NCBI GenBank assembly: GCA_963793245.1
Contig: CAWBZG010000004.1
Location: forward strand, 496,001-560,000
Direction of reading: 5' to 3'
From: CAXBBB01 sp963793245
GTDB taxonomy: Bacteria; Bacteroidota; Rhodothermia; Rhodothermales; BA12
Length of the DNA: 64,000 nucleotides
Positions 35,458 through 45,355 of this stretch are shown piece after piece. How positions within the stretch are numbered: position 1 is the first letter of the stretch; every line of letters begins with the position of its first letter. A model generated the notes under the pieces. It did not search any database and was not told the origin of the DNA. It saw nothing but the letters and a program-made list of their open reading frames with translations. The position numbers and the translations under genes are program-made.

Positions 35458-35860
35458 GTGCAGGACCCAACTCGTAGTCGAGTGTCATCGTGTGGCCCTG
35501 TGCCGACTGCGCGATGACAACCGTGCCGCTGATCCCCGCGAAGTCGCCCGTTCCCGATCCTGGAACGATGCTTCCGAACGTCGATGGCGTGTGACCTGGC
35601 CCCATCAACCCGCCGTGCTGGATCACGAAGGAGCCGTCGCGCTCGCCTATCGCACCGACGATACGCTCGCTGACCACGTACCCCGCGCCTGCCGACGGGT
35701 CGCTCATTCCGCAGAACAGCCCTTCACCGCTGCTCCTGCCGACCAGTTCGCCCGAGAACTCCTTTGCGAGCACGACCCGCGACTGTTCGGGGCCATCTGC
35801 TGGAGCGTCGATGGGGTGGGCCTCCCATTTCGTGATGGAAAAGGAGCAGGTCGTCGGCAT
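35450..35860 (-). CDS. DUF3224 domain protein
   Basis: A 136-residue protein without signal peptide or membrane segment. MPTTCSFSITKWEAHPID, then AKEFSGELVGRSSGEGLFCG, GYVVSERIVGAIGERDGSFV and GSGTGDFAGISGTVVIAQS follow the DUF3224 beta-barrel pattern (allene-oxide-cyclase-like fold). Cellular function is unknown. ATG 35860 is preferred over 35887 because homologues start at this strand. The adjacent thioesterase gene lies 28 bases upstream on the same strand. Confidence 0.8.
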   Translation of the reverse strand: MPTTCSFSITKWEAHPIDAPADGPEQSRVVLAKEFSGELVGRSSGEGLFCGMSDPSAGAGYVVSERIVGAIGERDGSFVIQHGGLMGPGHTPSTFGSIVPGSGTGDFAGISGTVVIAQSAQGHTMTLDYELGPAQT

Positions 35861-35888
35861 GTCGGAAAGCGAGTTGGGGAAGGGCAAG

Positions 35889-36611
35889 CTACTTCCAACG
35901 CGACGAGATCAGCGCCAACTCGTCACCGTCGCGCGTGATGCGGTGCAGCCAGGCGCCGTCGTCCTGCGTGACGGACTCCGCGTTTATCGCCTGGCCCCAC
36001 AGCGCTTCCTGACGCACGGCGTAGTCGAGTCGGTGCAATTCGCCGTCTTCGTACACCGACTGCGGCAAGGCTTCGAGTGCCCAGCGTGCGAACGCGACGT
36101 TGTTGGCGTGTCCGTTCAGGTCGAGGTCGCGGCGGGCGACGCGCAGGTCGGCGGTATGCTCGGGCGCGGCATCGGCGGACCACCGCAGGCGGGGGAAGTC
36201 GAGTTGCGGCGGACGAGACGTGTCGACTAGGTCGATGAAGTCCGAGCCGACGCGTCGCGGGCGCCTCGTGGCGGTGTCGAGTACGAACCAGCGTGACGAG
36301 ATGTGCGCGATGTCGCCGTCATCCGTCGACAGCCTCGCGTCGCGGTGGGCGTAGAGGCGGTCGGCGTGCGACGGCCACGTCTCGATGCGGACGGACTGCC
36401 CCGCCATCGGCATCGGAGCCTCCAGACGCTGGATCGCGATCTGCGCCATCAGCCACGCCTCGCCTCGGTCGAGCAGCGTCTGCATGTCCCAGCCCAACTC
36501 GGTCGCGTGGCGATTGGCGATGTCCTGGAACAGGTCGAGCAGGACCGGCAACGGCGCGCGGCCCGTCGCGTCGACTTCGGCTGCGCGGATCGAATAGGTG
36601 TGCGTAAACAT
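35889..36611 (-). CDS. Acyl-ACP thioesterase family protein
   Basis: A 240-residue double hot-dog protein. The first half has YSIRAAEVDATGRAPLPVLL with DIANRHATELGWDM and the second ADLRVARRDLDLNGHANNVA, where the Asn-x-His (NGHANN) resembles the FatA/FatB catalytic region. It should release fatty acids from acyl-ACP in the cytoplasm. ATG 36611 (MFTHTYSIRAAEVD) is used; the upstream in-frame ATG at 36641 adds ten residues with poor fit. It is divergent from the M1 peptidase gene across 88 bases. Confidence 0.85.
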   Translation of the reverse strand: MFTHTYSIRAAEVDATGRAPLPVLLDLFQDIANRHATELGWDMQTLLDRGEAWLMAQIAIQRLEAPMPMAGQSVRIETWPSHADRLYAHRDARLSTDDGDIAHISSRWFVLDTATRRPRRVGSDFIDLVDTSRPPQLDFPRLRWSADAAPEHTADLRVARRDLDLNGHANNVAFARWALEALPQSVYEDGELHRLDYAVRQEALWGQAINAESVTQDDGAWLHRITRDGDELALISSRWK

Positions 36612-36699
36612 GAGATCGGCGGGGAGAGGCTTTCGTAGCAAACTAGAGAGCCACTACCTTGCGTTTGTCTATCTCCTCATTCCTCTCTTTCTCTTCCAG

Positions 36700-38514
36700 A
36701 TGCTCCGACTTCTACTCTTGCTCACGCTCGCCCTCGTCAGCGCGCCGACTCTCTTTGCCCAGGGCGTGGCGCAGTGGGAGCAGCGCGTCGCCTACCAGAT
36801 GGAGGTCGACGTGGACGCGCCGAACCACCAGATGACGGGCACGCAGCGACTGACGTACACCAACAACAGTCCGTACGCGCTCGACCGTGTGTACTGGCAC
36901 CTGTACTTCAACGCGTTCAATCCGCAGTCGATGATGGCCGAGCGCAACCGCAACCTGCCCGATGCCGACGGGCGCGTCGTGCCGCGCATCTTCGAACTCA
37001 CCGACGAGGAAGTCGGCTACCACAACGTCCACTCGATCACGATGGACGGCACTCCGGTCGAGTTCAACGTGTTCGACACGGTTCTCCGTGCCGACTTGCC
37101 AATGGAGATCGCCCCGGGCGCGACGGTCGTCTTCGAGATGGTGTTCGACAGCCAGGTGCCGCTTCAAACCCGCCGCAGCGGGCGCGACAGCCGAGAGGGG
37201 ATCGACTTTTCGATGGCGCAGTGGTATCCCAAAATGGCGCACTACGACAGCCGAGGTTGGCACGCCGACCCCTACATCGGACGCGAGTTCGTGGCGCCGT
37301 TCGGCTCGTGGGACGTTAAGATCACGATGCCATCCGAATACACCATCGGCTCGACGGGCGTGCTCCAGAACCCGGACGAAATCGGCCACGGCTACTCGGA
37401 CACCGACGTGCAGCACGCCGCAGGATCGCGCTTGACGTGGCACTTCATGGCTGACGACGTCCACGACTTCGCCTGGGCCGCCGACCCCGACTACATGCAC
37501 GACCGCGTCGAGGTCGACGGCATCACGTACCACCTGATCTATCAGGCCGACGTAGCCGAAGGGTGGGAGTTCATGAAACGCTTCGTCCCCCAGGTCATCG
37601 CCGAACTGAGCGCCAACATCGGCCCCTACGCCTATCCGCAGTTCACCGTTATCCAGGGCGGAGACGGTGGCATGGAATACCCCATGCTCAACCTGATCAC
37701 CGGCGGACGGACAGCCAACTCGCTGATCGGCGTGACCGTCCACGAAGCCGCTCACGAGTGGTTCTATTCGATGATGGCGAACAACGAGAGCGACTATCCG
37801 TGGTTCGACGAAGGCTTCACCAGCTACTGGACCGATCAGGTCATCGCCAACTTGATGCGCCCCGATGAAGAGGGCGACATCCATAAAGGAGCGACCAACG
37901 GCATCATCCGCTTGCAGCGCAGCGGTGGATTCGAGGCGCTCAACACGCCGTCCGATTATTACCACACCAACCGCGCGTACAGCACGGCGTCGTACGGTGG
38001 CGGTCAGAACGTCGCCCGTCTGCTCGGAAGCGTAATCGGCCAGGACAACCTCGCTCGGTTCTGGAAAGAACTCTACAATCAGTACGTTGGACGCCACATC
38101 GAGCCGGCGGACGTCGAGCGCGTCGCCGAGCAGGTGAGCGGGATGGAGTTGGACTGGTTCTTCTGGCAACTCACGCAGAGCACGCGCGAGATGGACTACG
38201 AACTGACCGGCGTCCGCAACGAGAGCGGCCAGGCGATGATCGACCTGTCGCGCAACGACGCGATGTTCTTCCCCGTCGACCTGCGTCTGACACTCGAAAA
38301 CGGCGAGCAGATGTGGATCCACGTGCCGACGAGCGAGACGTTCGCCTCACGCCCGGTCGACAGCGGCTGGATGGTCGCCGAGCCGTGGCCGTGGACGTAC
38401 GAGAAGTGGACGGTCACGGTCCCCGTCGCCAGTCCCGTCGTCAAAGCCGAACTCGACCCGATGGAGATCACGCCGGACTACAACCGCGAGAACCAGACGA
38501 GCGAGATGGAGTGA
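36700..38514 (+). CDS. Secreted M1-family metallopeptidase
   Basis: A 604-residue exported zinc aminopeptidase. Signal peptide MLRLLLLLTLALVSAPTLFA. The substrate-anchoring GGDGGMEYPMLNLITGG takes the place of GAMEN, and the zinc site VHEAAHEWFYSMMANNESDY with PWFDEGFTSYW supplies HExxH-(18)-E. The N-terminal beta domain (NHQMTGTQRLTYTNNSPYAL) and a helical C-terminal region (SGMELDWFFWQLTQSTREMD) complete the M1 architecture. Localisation is periplasmic or outer-membrane associated. No T9SS sorting signal is seen at the C terminus. Confidence 0.92.
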   Translation: MLRLLLLLTLALVSAPTLFAQGVAQWEQRVAYQMEVDVDAPNHQMTGTQRLTYTNNSPYALDRVYWHLYFNAFNPQSMMAERNRNLPDADGRVVPRIFELTDEEVGYHNVHSITMDGTPVEFNVFDTVLRADLPMEIAPGATVVFEMVFDSQVPLQTRRSGRDSREGIDFSMAQWYPKMAHYDSRGWHADPYIGREFVAPFGSWDVKITMPSEYTIGSTGVLQNPDEIGHGYSDTDVQHAAGSRLTWHFMADDVHDFAWAADPDYMHDRVEVDGITYHLIYQADVAEGWEFMKRFVPQVIAELSANIGPYAYPQFTVIQGGDGGMEYPMLNLITGGRTANSLIGVTVHEAAHEWFYSMMANNESDYPWFDEGFTSYWTDQVIANLMRPDEEGDIHKGATNGIIRLQRSGGFEALNTPSDYYHTNRAYSTASYGGGQNVARLLGSVIGQDNLARFWKELYNQYVGRHIEPADVERVAEQVSGMELDWFFWQLTQSTREMDYELTGVRNESGQAMIDLSRNDAMFFPVDLRLTLENGEQMWIHVPTSETFASRPVDSGWMVAEPWPWTYEKWTVTVPVASPVVKAELDPMEITPDYNRENQTSEME

Positions 38515-38525
38515 TCAGAGCAGGA

Positions 38526-38557
38526 GACCTGGCGGGTCGCCCACGACCTGCCAGGTC
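38526..38557. repeat. CCTGGCAGG-type palindrome, M1 peptidase-ppc gap
   Basis: GACCTGGCGGGTCG pairs with CGACCTGCCAGGTC around CCCA; sister of 33345-33376. A short GC stem without T-tract. Confidence 0.7.
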
Positions 38558-38640
38558 CGCGTAGGACCGTCGCCGAACGGATCGAAGCGGGGCAGGGCAG
38601 CGTTTGGTTGCTTCTGTCCCGTTTTCTGTTTCTGCCTCTG

Positions 38641-41440
38641 ATGCCCGATTCCACGCCGCCCAACTGGTCCTCTCCCTTCGACGCGCAGCAGTCCGACAGC
38701 GCCACTGCGACGCTCCCCAAACCGTCGCCCGAGTTGGCCGATAGCGTGCGGATGCTTGGCGAAATGCTGGGGCAGTCGGTTGCTGAGTTGGGCGGACAGG
38801 AGCGGTTCGAACTGGTCGAGGAGTTACGGACGTTTGCGCAGCGGGCAGCGCGTTCCGGCGACGAGAAAGCCGCACAGCAAGCCACCGAGCGAATCCGCCA
38901 CGCCTCGCGCGACGATCTGAACTGGGTGCTGCGCGCCTACACGACGTTTTTCCATCTGGTCAATCAGGCCGAGAAGCGCGAGATCGCCCGGATCAACCGA
39001 GAGCGGACGCTCAACAGCCCACCGCGCAGCGAATCGGTCGACGAGTCCATCGGCAAACTTAAAGCCGCCGGACTGTCGCTGGCCGATGTCGAATCGCTGC
39101 TCCAGAAGCTCGACCTGCAGCCCACGCTGACCGCGCACCCGACCGAGGCGCGTCGCCGCTCGATTCTGTACAAGCAGCAGCAGATCGGCGAGCAACTAGA
39201 AGTCTTGCAGTCCGACCGTGCCACCGATGGCGAAAAGCGCGACGCTCAGGCCGACATCTCGCGCCAGATCCGGCTGCTCCTGCTCACCGACACGATCCGC
39301 GCCACGCGCCCGACCGTCGTCGACGAAATCGACCAGGGCCTGTTCTTTCTCGCCGGAACGGTCTGGGACGTCGTCCCGCGCTTGCTGGCCGATATTCAGC
39401 GCGCGATCTCGAAGCACTATGCCGAAGAACTGGGCGGACGTATCCCCAACGTGCCTGCCTTCCTCCGCTACCGGAGTTGGATCGGCGGCGACCGGGACGG
39501 CAACCCCAACGTCACGCCTCAGGTCACGCGCGCCGCGATGAGTAGCCACCGCCGAGCCGCCTCGCGCCGGTTGGACGAGGGACTGCGCGCGGTCCGACGC
39601 GAGTTGAGCGTGTCGCAGGAGCAAGTGGAGGGATTCTCGGACGACTTCGTGTCGGCCGTCGAGCGTGATGTGGAAGAAACCGGACTCGATGACTCAATCT
39701 TGCGCGCGTTCGGGCGTGAGCCGATCCGCCTGAAACTGGAGGCGATTCGCGTCCGAGTGCGCAAGGCTGAGACCGATCCCGCCAGCTATCCGCACGACAC
39801 GTTTCTCGCCGACCTGTACGCCATCCGCGATGCCCTCGACGCCGTAGGCTTGCCCGATGTGGCGCGGTCGGGCAGTCTGGCGACGCTGATCTGGCAGGCC
39901 GAGGCGTTCGGGATGCACCTGGCCGCGCTCGACATCCGCCAGCACAGCCGCGTCCACGAAGCCGCCGTCGCCACGCTGCTCGCGCAGGGCGGAGTGACCG
40001 ACCGCTATGCCGATATGGACGAAGACGAGCGCGAAACCGTCTTACGCAGCAGAACTGGCCTCGCCGCGCCCGCTGCGTCCGGTTGGTGCGCCAGACGATG
40101 CCGCGCTGGACGACCTTCTCGACGTGCTGGCTTTTGTGCGCGAGCAGGCCGGATACGCACCGCAATCGGTCGGCAGCTACATCGTTAGCATGACGCACGA
40201 TCCGAGCGACTTGCTCGAAGTGCTGCTGCTGCTCAAAGAGGCCGGTTTGTGGTCACGCGCCGCCGACGGCACGATCACGACGGCCGTTGATGTTGTCCCG
40301 CTGTTCGAGACCATTGAGGACCTGGCCCATTCGCACGAGTTCATGCGCGGCCTGTTCGCCGGCGACTTGTGGCAGGCGCAACTGGCGGCGCGCGGCGGGT
40401 TGCAAGAGATCATGCTGGGCTACTCGGACTCCAACAAGGACGGCGGCTATTGGATGGCGAACTGGAGTCTTCATCAGGCGCAGAGCGCGCTGGGTGACGT
40501 ATGCGAGGAGTTTGGTGTCAGCCTCCGCCTGTTCCACGGGCGCGGCGGGACGGTCGGCAGAGGCGGCGGACGCGCAAATCAGGCGATGCTCGCCCAGCCC
40601 GCGTCGGCCCAAACGGGCCGCATCCGCTTCACCGAACAGGGCGAGGTCATCTCGTTCCGCTACGGCTCGGACGCTATCGCGATGCGCCACCTCGAACAGA
40701 TGGCGAGCGCCCTGCTCGTCGGCACCGCCAAGATCACCGATACGCGCGATCCCGAAGGCGCCGCCCAACTAGTCGCACGCATGGCCGACACGTCGACCGA
40801 CGCCTACCTGTCGCTCATCCACGACGACGACTTTTGGCCGTGGTACAGCGGCATCACCCCACTCGGCAGCATCGGCCAACTGCCCATCGCCAGCCGCCCG
40901 ATCAGCCGCCAAACCCAGGGCGACGATCCGTTCGACGGGCTACGCGCGATCCCGTGGGTATTCGCCTGGACGCAGACGCGCTACACCGTCCCCGGCTGGT
41001 ATGGAACGGGCGCTGCCGCCGCAGAACTGACGGACGACGAACGTGCCTCGCTCAAGGAGGCCTACCAAAACTGGCCGTTCCTCCGCGCCGTCGCCGATAA
41101 CGCCGCTCGCGAGATGGCTCGCGCCCGTCTGTCTATCGCCGCTCGCTACGACGAAGCGTTGGCCCCCGAACCGTCGTTCCACGAACGCATCGCCGACGAT
41201 TTGGAAAACGGCGCGTCGCTGCTCCAGTCCATCACTGAGCGCCCCTTGGCCGGATCAGGCGCCATCGCCCGTTCCATCGACCTGCGCAACCCGTACACCG
41301 ATGTGCTCAACTTCGTCCAGATCGTCCTACTGGAGCGCATCCGCGCCGCCGATGCCGAGGGCAAAGACGCCGATGAAGACCGCGACTTGCTCCAGCTCAG
41401 CATCAACGGAATCGCCGCAGCTATGCAGAGTACGGGCTGA
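38641..41440 (+). CDS. ppc: Phosphoenolpyruvate carboxylase, one frameshift
   Basis: An anaplerotic enzyme joining PEP and bicarbonate to oxaloacetate. The N-terminal part (38641 to about 40044) contains TLTAHPTEARRRSILYKQQQ and YRSWIGGDRDGNPNVTPQVT; the C-terminal part (about 40046-41440) contains IMLGYSDSNKDGGYWMANWS, FHGRGGTVGRGGGRANQAML and RIRFTEQGEVISFRYGSD. One extra base at about 40045 (TTACGCAGCAGAA for TTAGCAGCAGAA) shifts the frame; removing it gives AAELASPRPLRPVG and 932 residues, normal for the family. Probably sequence error. ATG 38641 (MPDSTPPNWSSPF) is used. Confidence 0.93.
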
Positions 41441-41482
41441 CTTGGGCCAAACATGGCGCTATCCGCCGCTTGTACTCGGCAG

Positions 41483-42295
41483 TCACGCCGCCTGTAACTC
41501 TGCGCGGTCAATCCCCGCTATGCGGTCGATGAATGCAATGGCGACGCGGTTGAACGTCTCGGGCTGGTCGACATTGACGACGTGGCCGCTGTCCTCGACG
41601 ACGTGTAGTTCACTCTTCAGGTGTTCGTCCGCCAACTTGCGCGCTGGAGGGAGGAAGAGGTGATCCTGGTCGCCCATGACGTAGAGCGTTGGCGTGTCGA
41701 GTTCTCGCTCGCGGTAGAGGCGAAGGAGGGGCGTCACCTCGGTCGTCAGGCGAAACCAGCGGACGAACTCGCGCTGTGCCATCTTGCGCGCCTCACGGAC
41801 GAACAGCGACCGGCTCTCCTCATGCGCCGCGCGTGGCATGATGACCCAGGCGAACAGTTTGTAGAGCCACAGAAAGGGGACGACGCGTTTGAACACGTTG
41901 CCGCCCCAAACCAGTACACGCGAGCGTAAGTCCAACCGCACAATGGCACCGCCCAACGTCATCGACAGCACGCGGTCCGGCTCCATCTCGGCGATCGTGC
42001 GGATTACGATGCAGCCCAGCGAGATACCGATGAAGTGCGCTGCTTCGATTCCCTCGCGGTCGAGCACGTCGACGACTTCACGGCTGACGGCATCGAACGT
42101 GTAATCCAATGTCATCGCCTGATCCTCGCTTAGTTGCGATCCACCGTGTCCGCGCAGGTCGACCATCAGCACGTTGTAGCGTGCGCGGAAGTCTCGCATC
42201 TGCTGGTGCCAGATAGACGAAGAGCCGCCAGCACCGTGCACGAACACGACCCATGGGGCATCATCGGCTAAGTCGTATCGGCGAGCGTGAAGCAT
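41483..42295 (-). CDS. Alpha/beta-fold hydrolase
   Basis: A 270-residue hydrolase. WVVFVHGAGGSSSIWHQQMR is the oxyanion strand, HFIGISLGCIVIRTIAEMEP is the nucleophile elbow with GISLG (Ser), and YVMGDQDHLFLPPARKLADE plus VVEDSGHVVNVDQPETFN supply Asp and His. It is cytoplasmic with no signal peptide. The substrate is not evident; family members include esterases and haloperoxidase-like enzymes. ATG 42295 (MLHARRYDLADDAPW) is chosen; the longer in-frame extension overlaps the upstream App1 gene, 31 bases away. Confidence 0.85.
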   Translation of the reverse strand: MLHARRYDLADDAPWVVFVHGAGGSSSIWHQQMRDFRARYNVLMVDLRGHGGSQLSEDQAMTLDYTFDAVSREVVDVLDREGIEAAHFIGISLGCIVIRTIAEMEPDRVLSMTLGGAIVRLDLRSRVLVWGGNVFKRVVPFLWLYKLFAWVIMPRAAHEESRSLFVREARKMAQREFVRWFRLTTEVTPLLRLYRERELDTPTLYVMGDQDHLFLPPARKLADEHLKSELHVVEDSGHVVNVDQPETFNRVAIAFIDRIAGIDRAELQAA

Positions 42296-42326
42296 GACGG
42301 GGTAACGATTGGTGCGCCCGGTGGAT

Positions 42327-43391
42327 TCAGGAGAGCACGCCTTCTTCACGCAGTAAAGCGAATGCGTCTCGGCTATCGGCGCAGAACACGAGCGGAACGT
42401 CCATCGCACGCAGTTCTTGGGCATGCTTTCGGACCTCCTCGTCGCGCACATCGTCGCTCACGTCGCGGATGACGACGGCTTTGATACGGCCCGGATGCTC
42501 GCGCGCGGCATCGGCATAGATCTCTGGATCGTGCTGCCCGCTGTCTCCGATCAGGACGAACGGTAGATCGGGATAGGTGGTGAGAATCGCGCGCAGATGC
42601 TCGCTCTTGTGCTCGCTGTGCGGCGTTTTGAGCATTTTGGTTTGGTCCAGTCCAAGGTCGCGCAGCAAGATCGGTCCGCGCGGTAGTCCGTTGAGGTCGA
42701 GGAAGTCGCGGATGAAGTCGTACAGATTCCAAGGCGACGACGACAGGTAGAAGAAGGGATTGCGCGCATCTCCCGGTGCCGCCTTACGCAGCGCAGCGTA
42801 GAGTTCATCGACGTGCTCGAAGGCTAGTCGCGTGTGGACGTTGCCCGTCAGCGTGGTGCGGATCATGCGCACGAGACTCGTTGCGTCGGTTTGCAGAACC
42901 GTGTCGTCGATGTCCGAGATGACGCCAAACTCCGCTCGGGGGTGAGGCACCAGGACGTCGACGATCTGCTCGGCCTGTTTGTCCGGCTCGCCGCCGTCGA
43001 CGTTGCGCGTGCGGAGCGTGACCGGATGCCATTCGCGCGAGCGGTCGAGTGGGGCGGGGACGAGGTGGACCGCGGCATATCCTTCTTCATCGCTGATGCC
43101 TTGCGCCGTGGCATCGCCGAACGTGGCTTCGATTTCGATGCCTGGGATCTCGTCGCTTTCGAACCGGGCGATCATGTCGCGCAAGTTGTCGAGCGTCGAC
43201 TGGTCGGCATCTGCGCTTAAGTCGCCGGGGTCGCGGAGCACACGGGTCAACAGGCGAAACAGGTCGGGAGTCCCATAGGCGCGGTAGGGCGCGAGAACAG
43301 CGGCGCGGTCGTCGTCGGGGAGCAGGCGGGCGGCGCGATCGAGCAGGTTTTCGGCGGTCAGGGCTAGGCGATGAGCGAACGTGTCGAGCAT
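42327..43391 (-). CDS. App1-like phosphatidate phosphatase (DUF2183)
   Basis: A 354-residue protein with the App1 catalytic domain. FGVISDIDDTVLQTDATSLV is the HAD-type DxDxT motif and RNPFFYLSSSPWNLYDFIRD, LPRGPILLRDLG and PFVLIGDSGQHDPEIYADAA complete it. Eukaryotic App1 dephosphorylates phosphatidate; the bacterial substrate is unknown. ATG 43391 (MLDTFAHRLALTAENLLD) is used, though a GTG at 43415 is possible. It is divergent from a small membrane protein gene. Confidence 0.85.
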   Translation of the reverse strand: MLDTFAHRLALTAENLLDRAARLLPDDDRAAVLAPYRAYGTPDLFRLLTRVLRDPGDLSADADQSTLDNLRDMIARFESDEIPGIEIEATFGDATAQGISDEEGYAAVHLVPAPLDRSREWHPVTLRTRNVDGGEPDKQAEQIVDVLVPHPRAEFGVISDIDDTVLQTDATSLVRMIRTTLTGNVHTRLAFEHVDELYAALRKAAPGDARNPFFYLSSSPWNLYDFIRDFLDLNGLPRGPILLRDLGLDQTKMLKTPHSEHKSEHLRAILTTYPDLPFVLIGDSGQHDPEIYADAAREHPGRIKAVVIRDVSDDVRDEEVRKHAQELRAMDVPLVFCADSRDAFALLREEGVLS

Positions 43392-43486
43392 GTCGAGGTG
43401 GAGGGTTTCCAGAGACACCGCGCCCCGACGTGTCGTGCTCCGCTCGAAGGCGTAGCTTACGGTTCCGTTGCATCTGCCCTGGCGCT

Positions 43487-43759
43487 GTGAATCCCGTTTC
43501 GTTTCTGATCTCGCTGTTCGTCCCACGCATCGCCATCGTGGTGCTGTGGCTGTTTACCGGATGGTTTTCGGGCGTGTTTGACAACTATCTGATGCCCGTA
43601 CTCGGATTCCTCGTGGCCCCTTATACGCTTCTCTGGGTGAGCGTCGTCGAGAACGTGTTCGGTGGAAGTTGGGGCCTCTTTCCGATTCTCGGCGTGATCG
43701 CAGCCGTCGCCCTCGATACGTTGCCTGTCGTGATGCGTAGCCGTACGATCGGATCCTGA
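43487..43759 (+). CDS. Small membrane protein, unknown function
   Basis: About 90 residues from GTG 43487 (MNPVSFLISLFVPRIAIVVL). Hydrophobic helices include IAIVVLWLFTGWFSGVF, YLMPVLGFLVAPYTLLWVSV and GLFPILGVIAAVALDTLPVV, i.e. three segments. The family is unrecognised; it resembles the many small 3-helix proteins of actinobacteria and Bacteroidota. The earlier in-frame ATG at 43430 gives a Cys/Arg-rich N terminus that looks non-native. Confidence 0.55.
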   Translation: MNPVSFLISLFVPRIAIVVLWLFTGWFSGVFDNYLMPVLGFLVAPYTLLWVSVVENVFGGSWGLFPILGVIAAVALDTLPVVMRSRTIGS

Positions 43760-43868
43760 GAGACTACTCGAACTGCGGTCAGGCTCTGAGCGCAGTCGGT
43801 TTCGCTGATCTCTTCACGCGGTACGTGAACCGGGCGCGCGTATGTTGGACGCCCATCCACCGCAGCCT

Positions 43869-44159
43869 ATGACCAAGCACGACATCGTCGACCGCATCGC
43901 CCAGGCTACGGGCTTGACGCGCGTCGAGACCGAAGCGGTCGTCACCGGCTTTATGGTGTGCGTGAGCGATTCGCTGGCCGATGGAGAACGCGTCGAACTG
44001 CGGGGCTTTGGCGTGTTCGACGTAGCCGACCGCGCTGCTCGACGCGCTCGAAACCCTTCGACTGGCGAATCTCTTGCCGTCGCCGCCCGCCGCGTGCCTG
44101 TTTTCCGTCCCTCGCGCGACCTCAAAAACCGTGTCCATCCCTCCGACGACGATGCCTGA
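43869..44159 (+). CDS. HU/IHF-family DNA-binding protein
   Basis: A 96-residue histone-like protein. MTKHDIVDRIAQATGLTRVE, then LRGFGVFDVADRAARRARNP with the DNA-intercalating RNPSTGE arm, match HU/IHF. VFRPSRDLKNRV ends the fold as in IHF-like members. ATG 43869 is chosen over 43842. Its stop overlaps the start of the zinc-ribbon gene by 8 bases, so the two are cotranslated. Confidence 0.88.
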   Translation: MTKHDIVDRIAQATGLTRVETEAVVTGFMVCVSDSLADGERVELRGFGVFDVADRAARRARNPSTGESLAVAARRVPVFRPSRDLKNRVHPSDDDA

Positions 44160-45276
44160 CGAATCGACCTGTATCGCCTGTGGTGCCCGCCTCAAGCCTG
44201 GGCAAACCCGCTGCGATCTCTGCGGCCATAGGGTAGGCGCGCCGGCTCCCGGCGACGAAGGCAATCCGGCAATGAGTAGCGGAGTGCCTGTTGTCGACGA
44301 GGTTGTGGAGAGCGAGGGTGCGTTCTGCAACGAATGCGGATGGAAAAATCCTGCTGGCGCTCGCTTTTGCAGTCGATGCGGATCGCCGCTCCAGGTGGGC
44401 GCTGTCGCACCCGATGCTCCGGCGCTTCCGCCCGATGCAGCCACATCCGAGGCGACTCGGGCGCCCGAGCCGGAAGGCATCGGAAAGCGACTGGGTCTGC
44501 TGCTGGGATCGGCGTTGCTCCTCGTCGCCGCACTGTTCGCGCTCTCTGTCGTCTTGGGCGATGGGCCGAGTGAGGCCGACATGCAGCCCAACGCCACCCA
44601 GCCTCCACCCGACGCGCAACTGCCCAACGACGAGCCGCTTCCTGCCGGAAGCGTGACCGGCGTGTTCGCCGAACTCTCGTCCGAGGCAACCGGACTGGTG
44701 TCGCAACTCGAAGACGAAATCGACGCGGCGACGGGAGCCGAGCGCGCCGCTGCCCAGCGCCGCATGGTCGACCTGCTCATCGGCTTCGGTCGCCCCGACC
44801 TTGCTGCTCAGGCCCAGTCCGACCTGGCGCGCGAGACCGACGATCCCATCGCCTACGAACGCGCGGGCGATCTCTATTCCGAATGGCTCGACCTCCTCGA
44901 TGCCGGAAGCCGGGCGCCCATCGCTCAGCGCGCCGTCGGGATGTACGACGCGGCCCGCGAGCGCGGACAAAACAGCCTCGATCTGCGCGCCCGTCAGTCG
45001 TGGGCGCTCCAGTACGACAGCTCGTCCGATCCGATGCGCGCCATCCAGGAGACGCTGGGCATTCTCGAAGAGGATTCGCTCCACATCGGCGGCAACTTCA
45101 ATAGGGGCTGGATGAACCTGCAGATCGGTCGCCCCCAAGAGGCGAAGCGGTACTTCGCCCGCATCGTACGCGTCGCCGGAGCCGATTCGCCTCAGGGTCG
45201 CAACGCGTCCCAGATCATCGATCAGATCGACGCCAACAGTGCCGATCAACCCGATGCAGCGCTTCCGGGGCGATAG
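44152..45276 (+). CDS. Double zinc-ribbon, single-pass membrane protein with helical repeats
   Basis: A 374-residue protein. Two zinc-ribbon modules (CIACGARLKPGQTRCDLCGH and CNECGWKNPAGARFCSRCGS) open the chain, a membrane helix follows (LGLLLGSALLLVAALFALSV, about residue 115) and the rest is a TPR-like helical region (AIAQRAVGMYDAARERGQNS, FNRGWMNLQIGRPQEAKRYF). I recognise the zinc-ribbon-TM-TPR architecture but no named family. The zinc part is inferred to be cytoplasmic and the TPR part periplasmic. Its start lies within the HU gene, suggesting coupled expression. Confidence 0.75.
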   Translation: MPDESTCIACGARLKPGQTRCDLCGHRVGAPAPGDEGNPAMSSGVPVVDEVVESEGAFCNECGWKNPAGARFCSRCGSPLQVGAVAPDAPALPPDAATSEATRAPEPEGIGKRLGLLLGSALLLVAALFALSVVLGDGPSEADMQPNATQPPPDAQLPNDEPLPAGSVTGVFAELSSEATGLVSQLEDEIDAATGAERAAAQRRMVDLLIGFGRPDLAAQAQSDLARETDDPIAYERAGDLYSEWLDLLDAGSRAPIAQRAVGMYDAARERGQNSLDLRARQSWALQYDSSSDPMRAIQETLGILEEDSLHIGGNFNRGWMNLQIGRPQEAKRYFARIVRVAGADSPQGRNASQIIDQIDANSADQPDAALPGR

Positions 45277-45355
45277 ACTCCGCGTTTCGTCGCCGTAGTT
45301 TCGATCAGCGCAGTCGTCCCGAGACGCAGCGCATCCCACTCGAACCCGCTGACCG

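Noticed and set aside
36712..38322. A 536-codon minus-strand frame opposite the M1 peptidase
   Set aside because: The plus strand has signal peptide, HEAAH zinc site and family length; the antisense frame has no recognisable motif.
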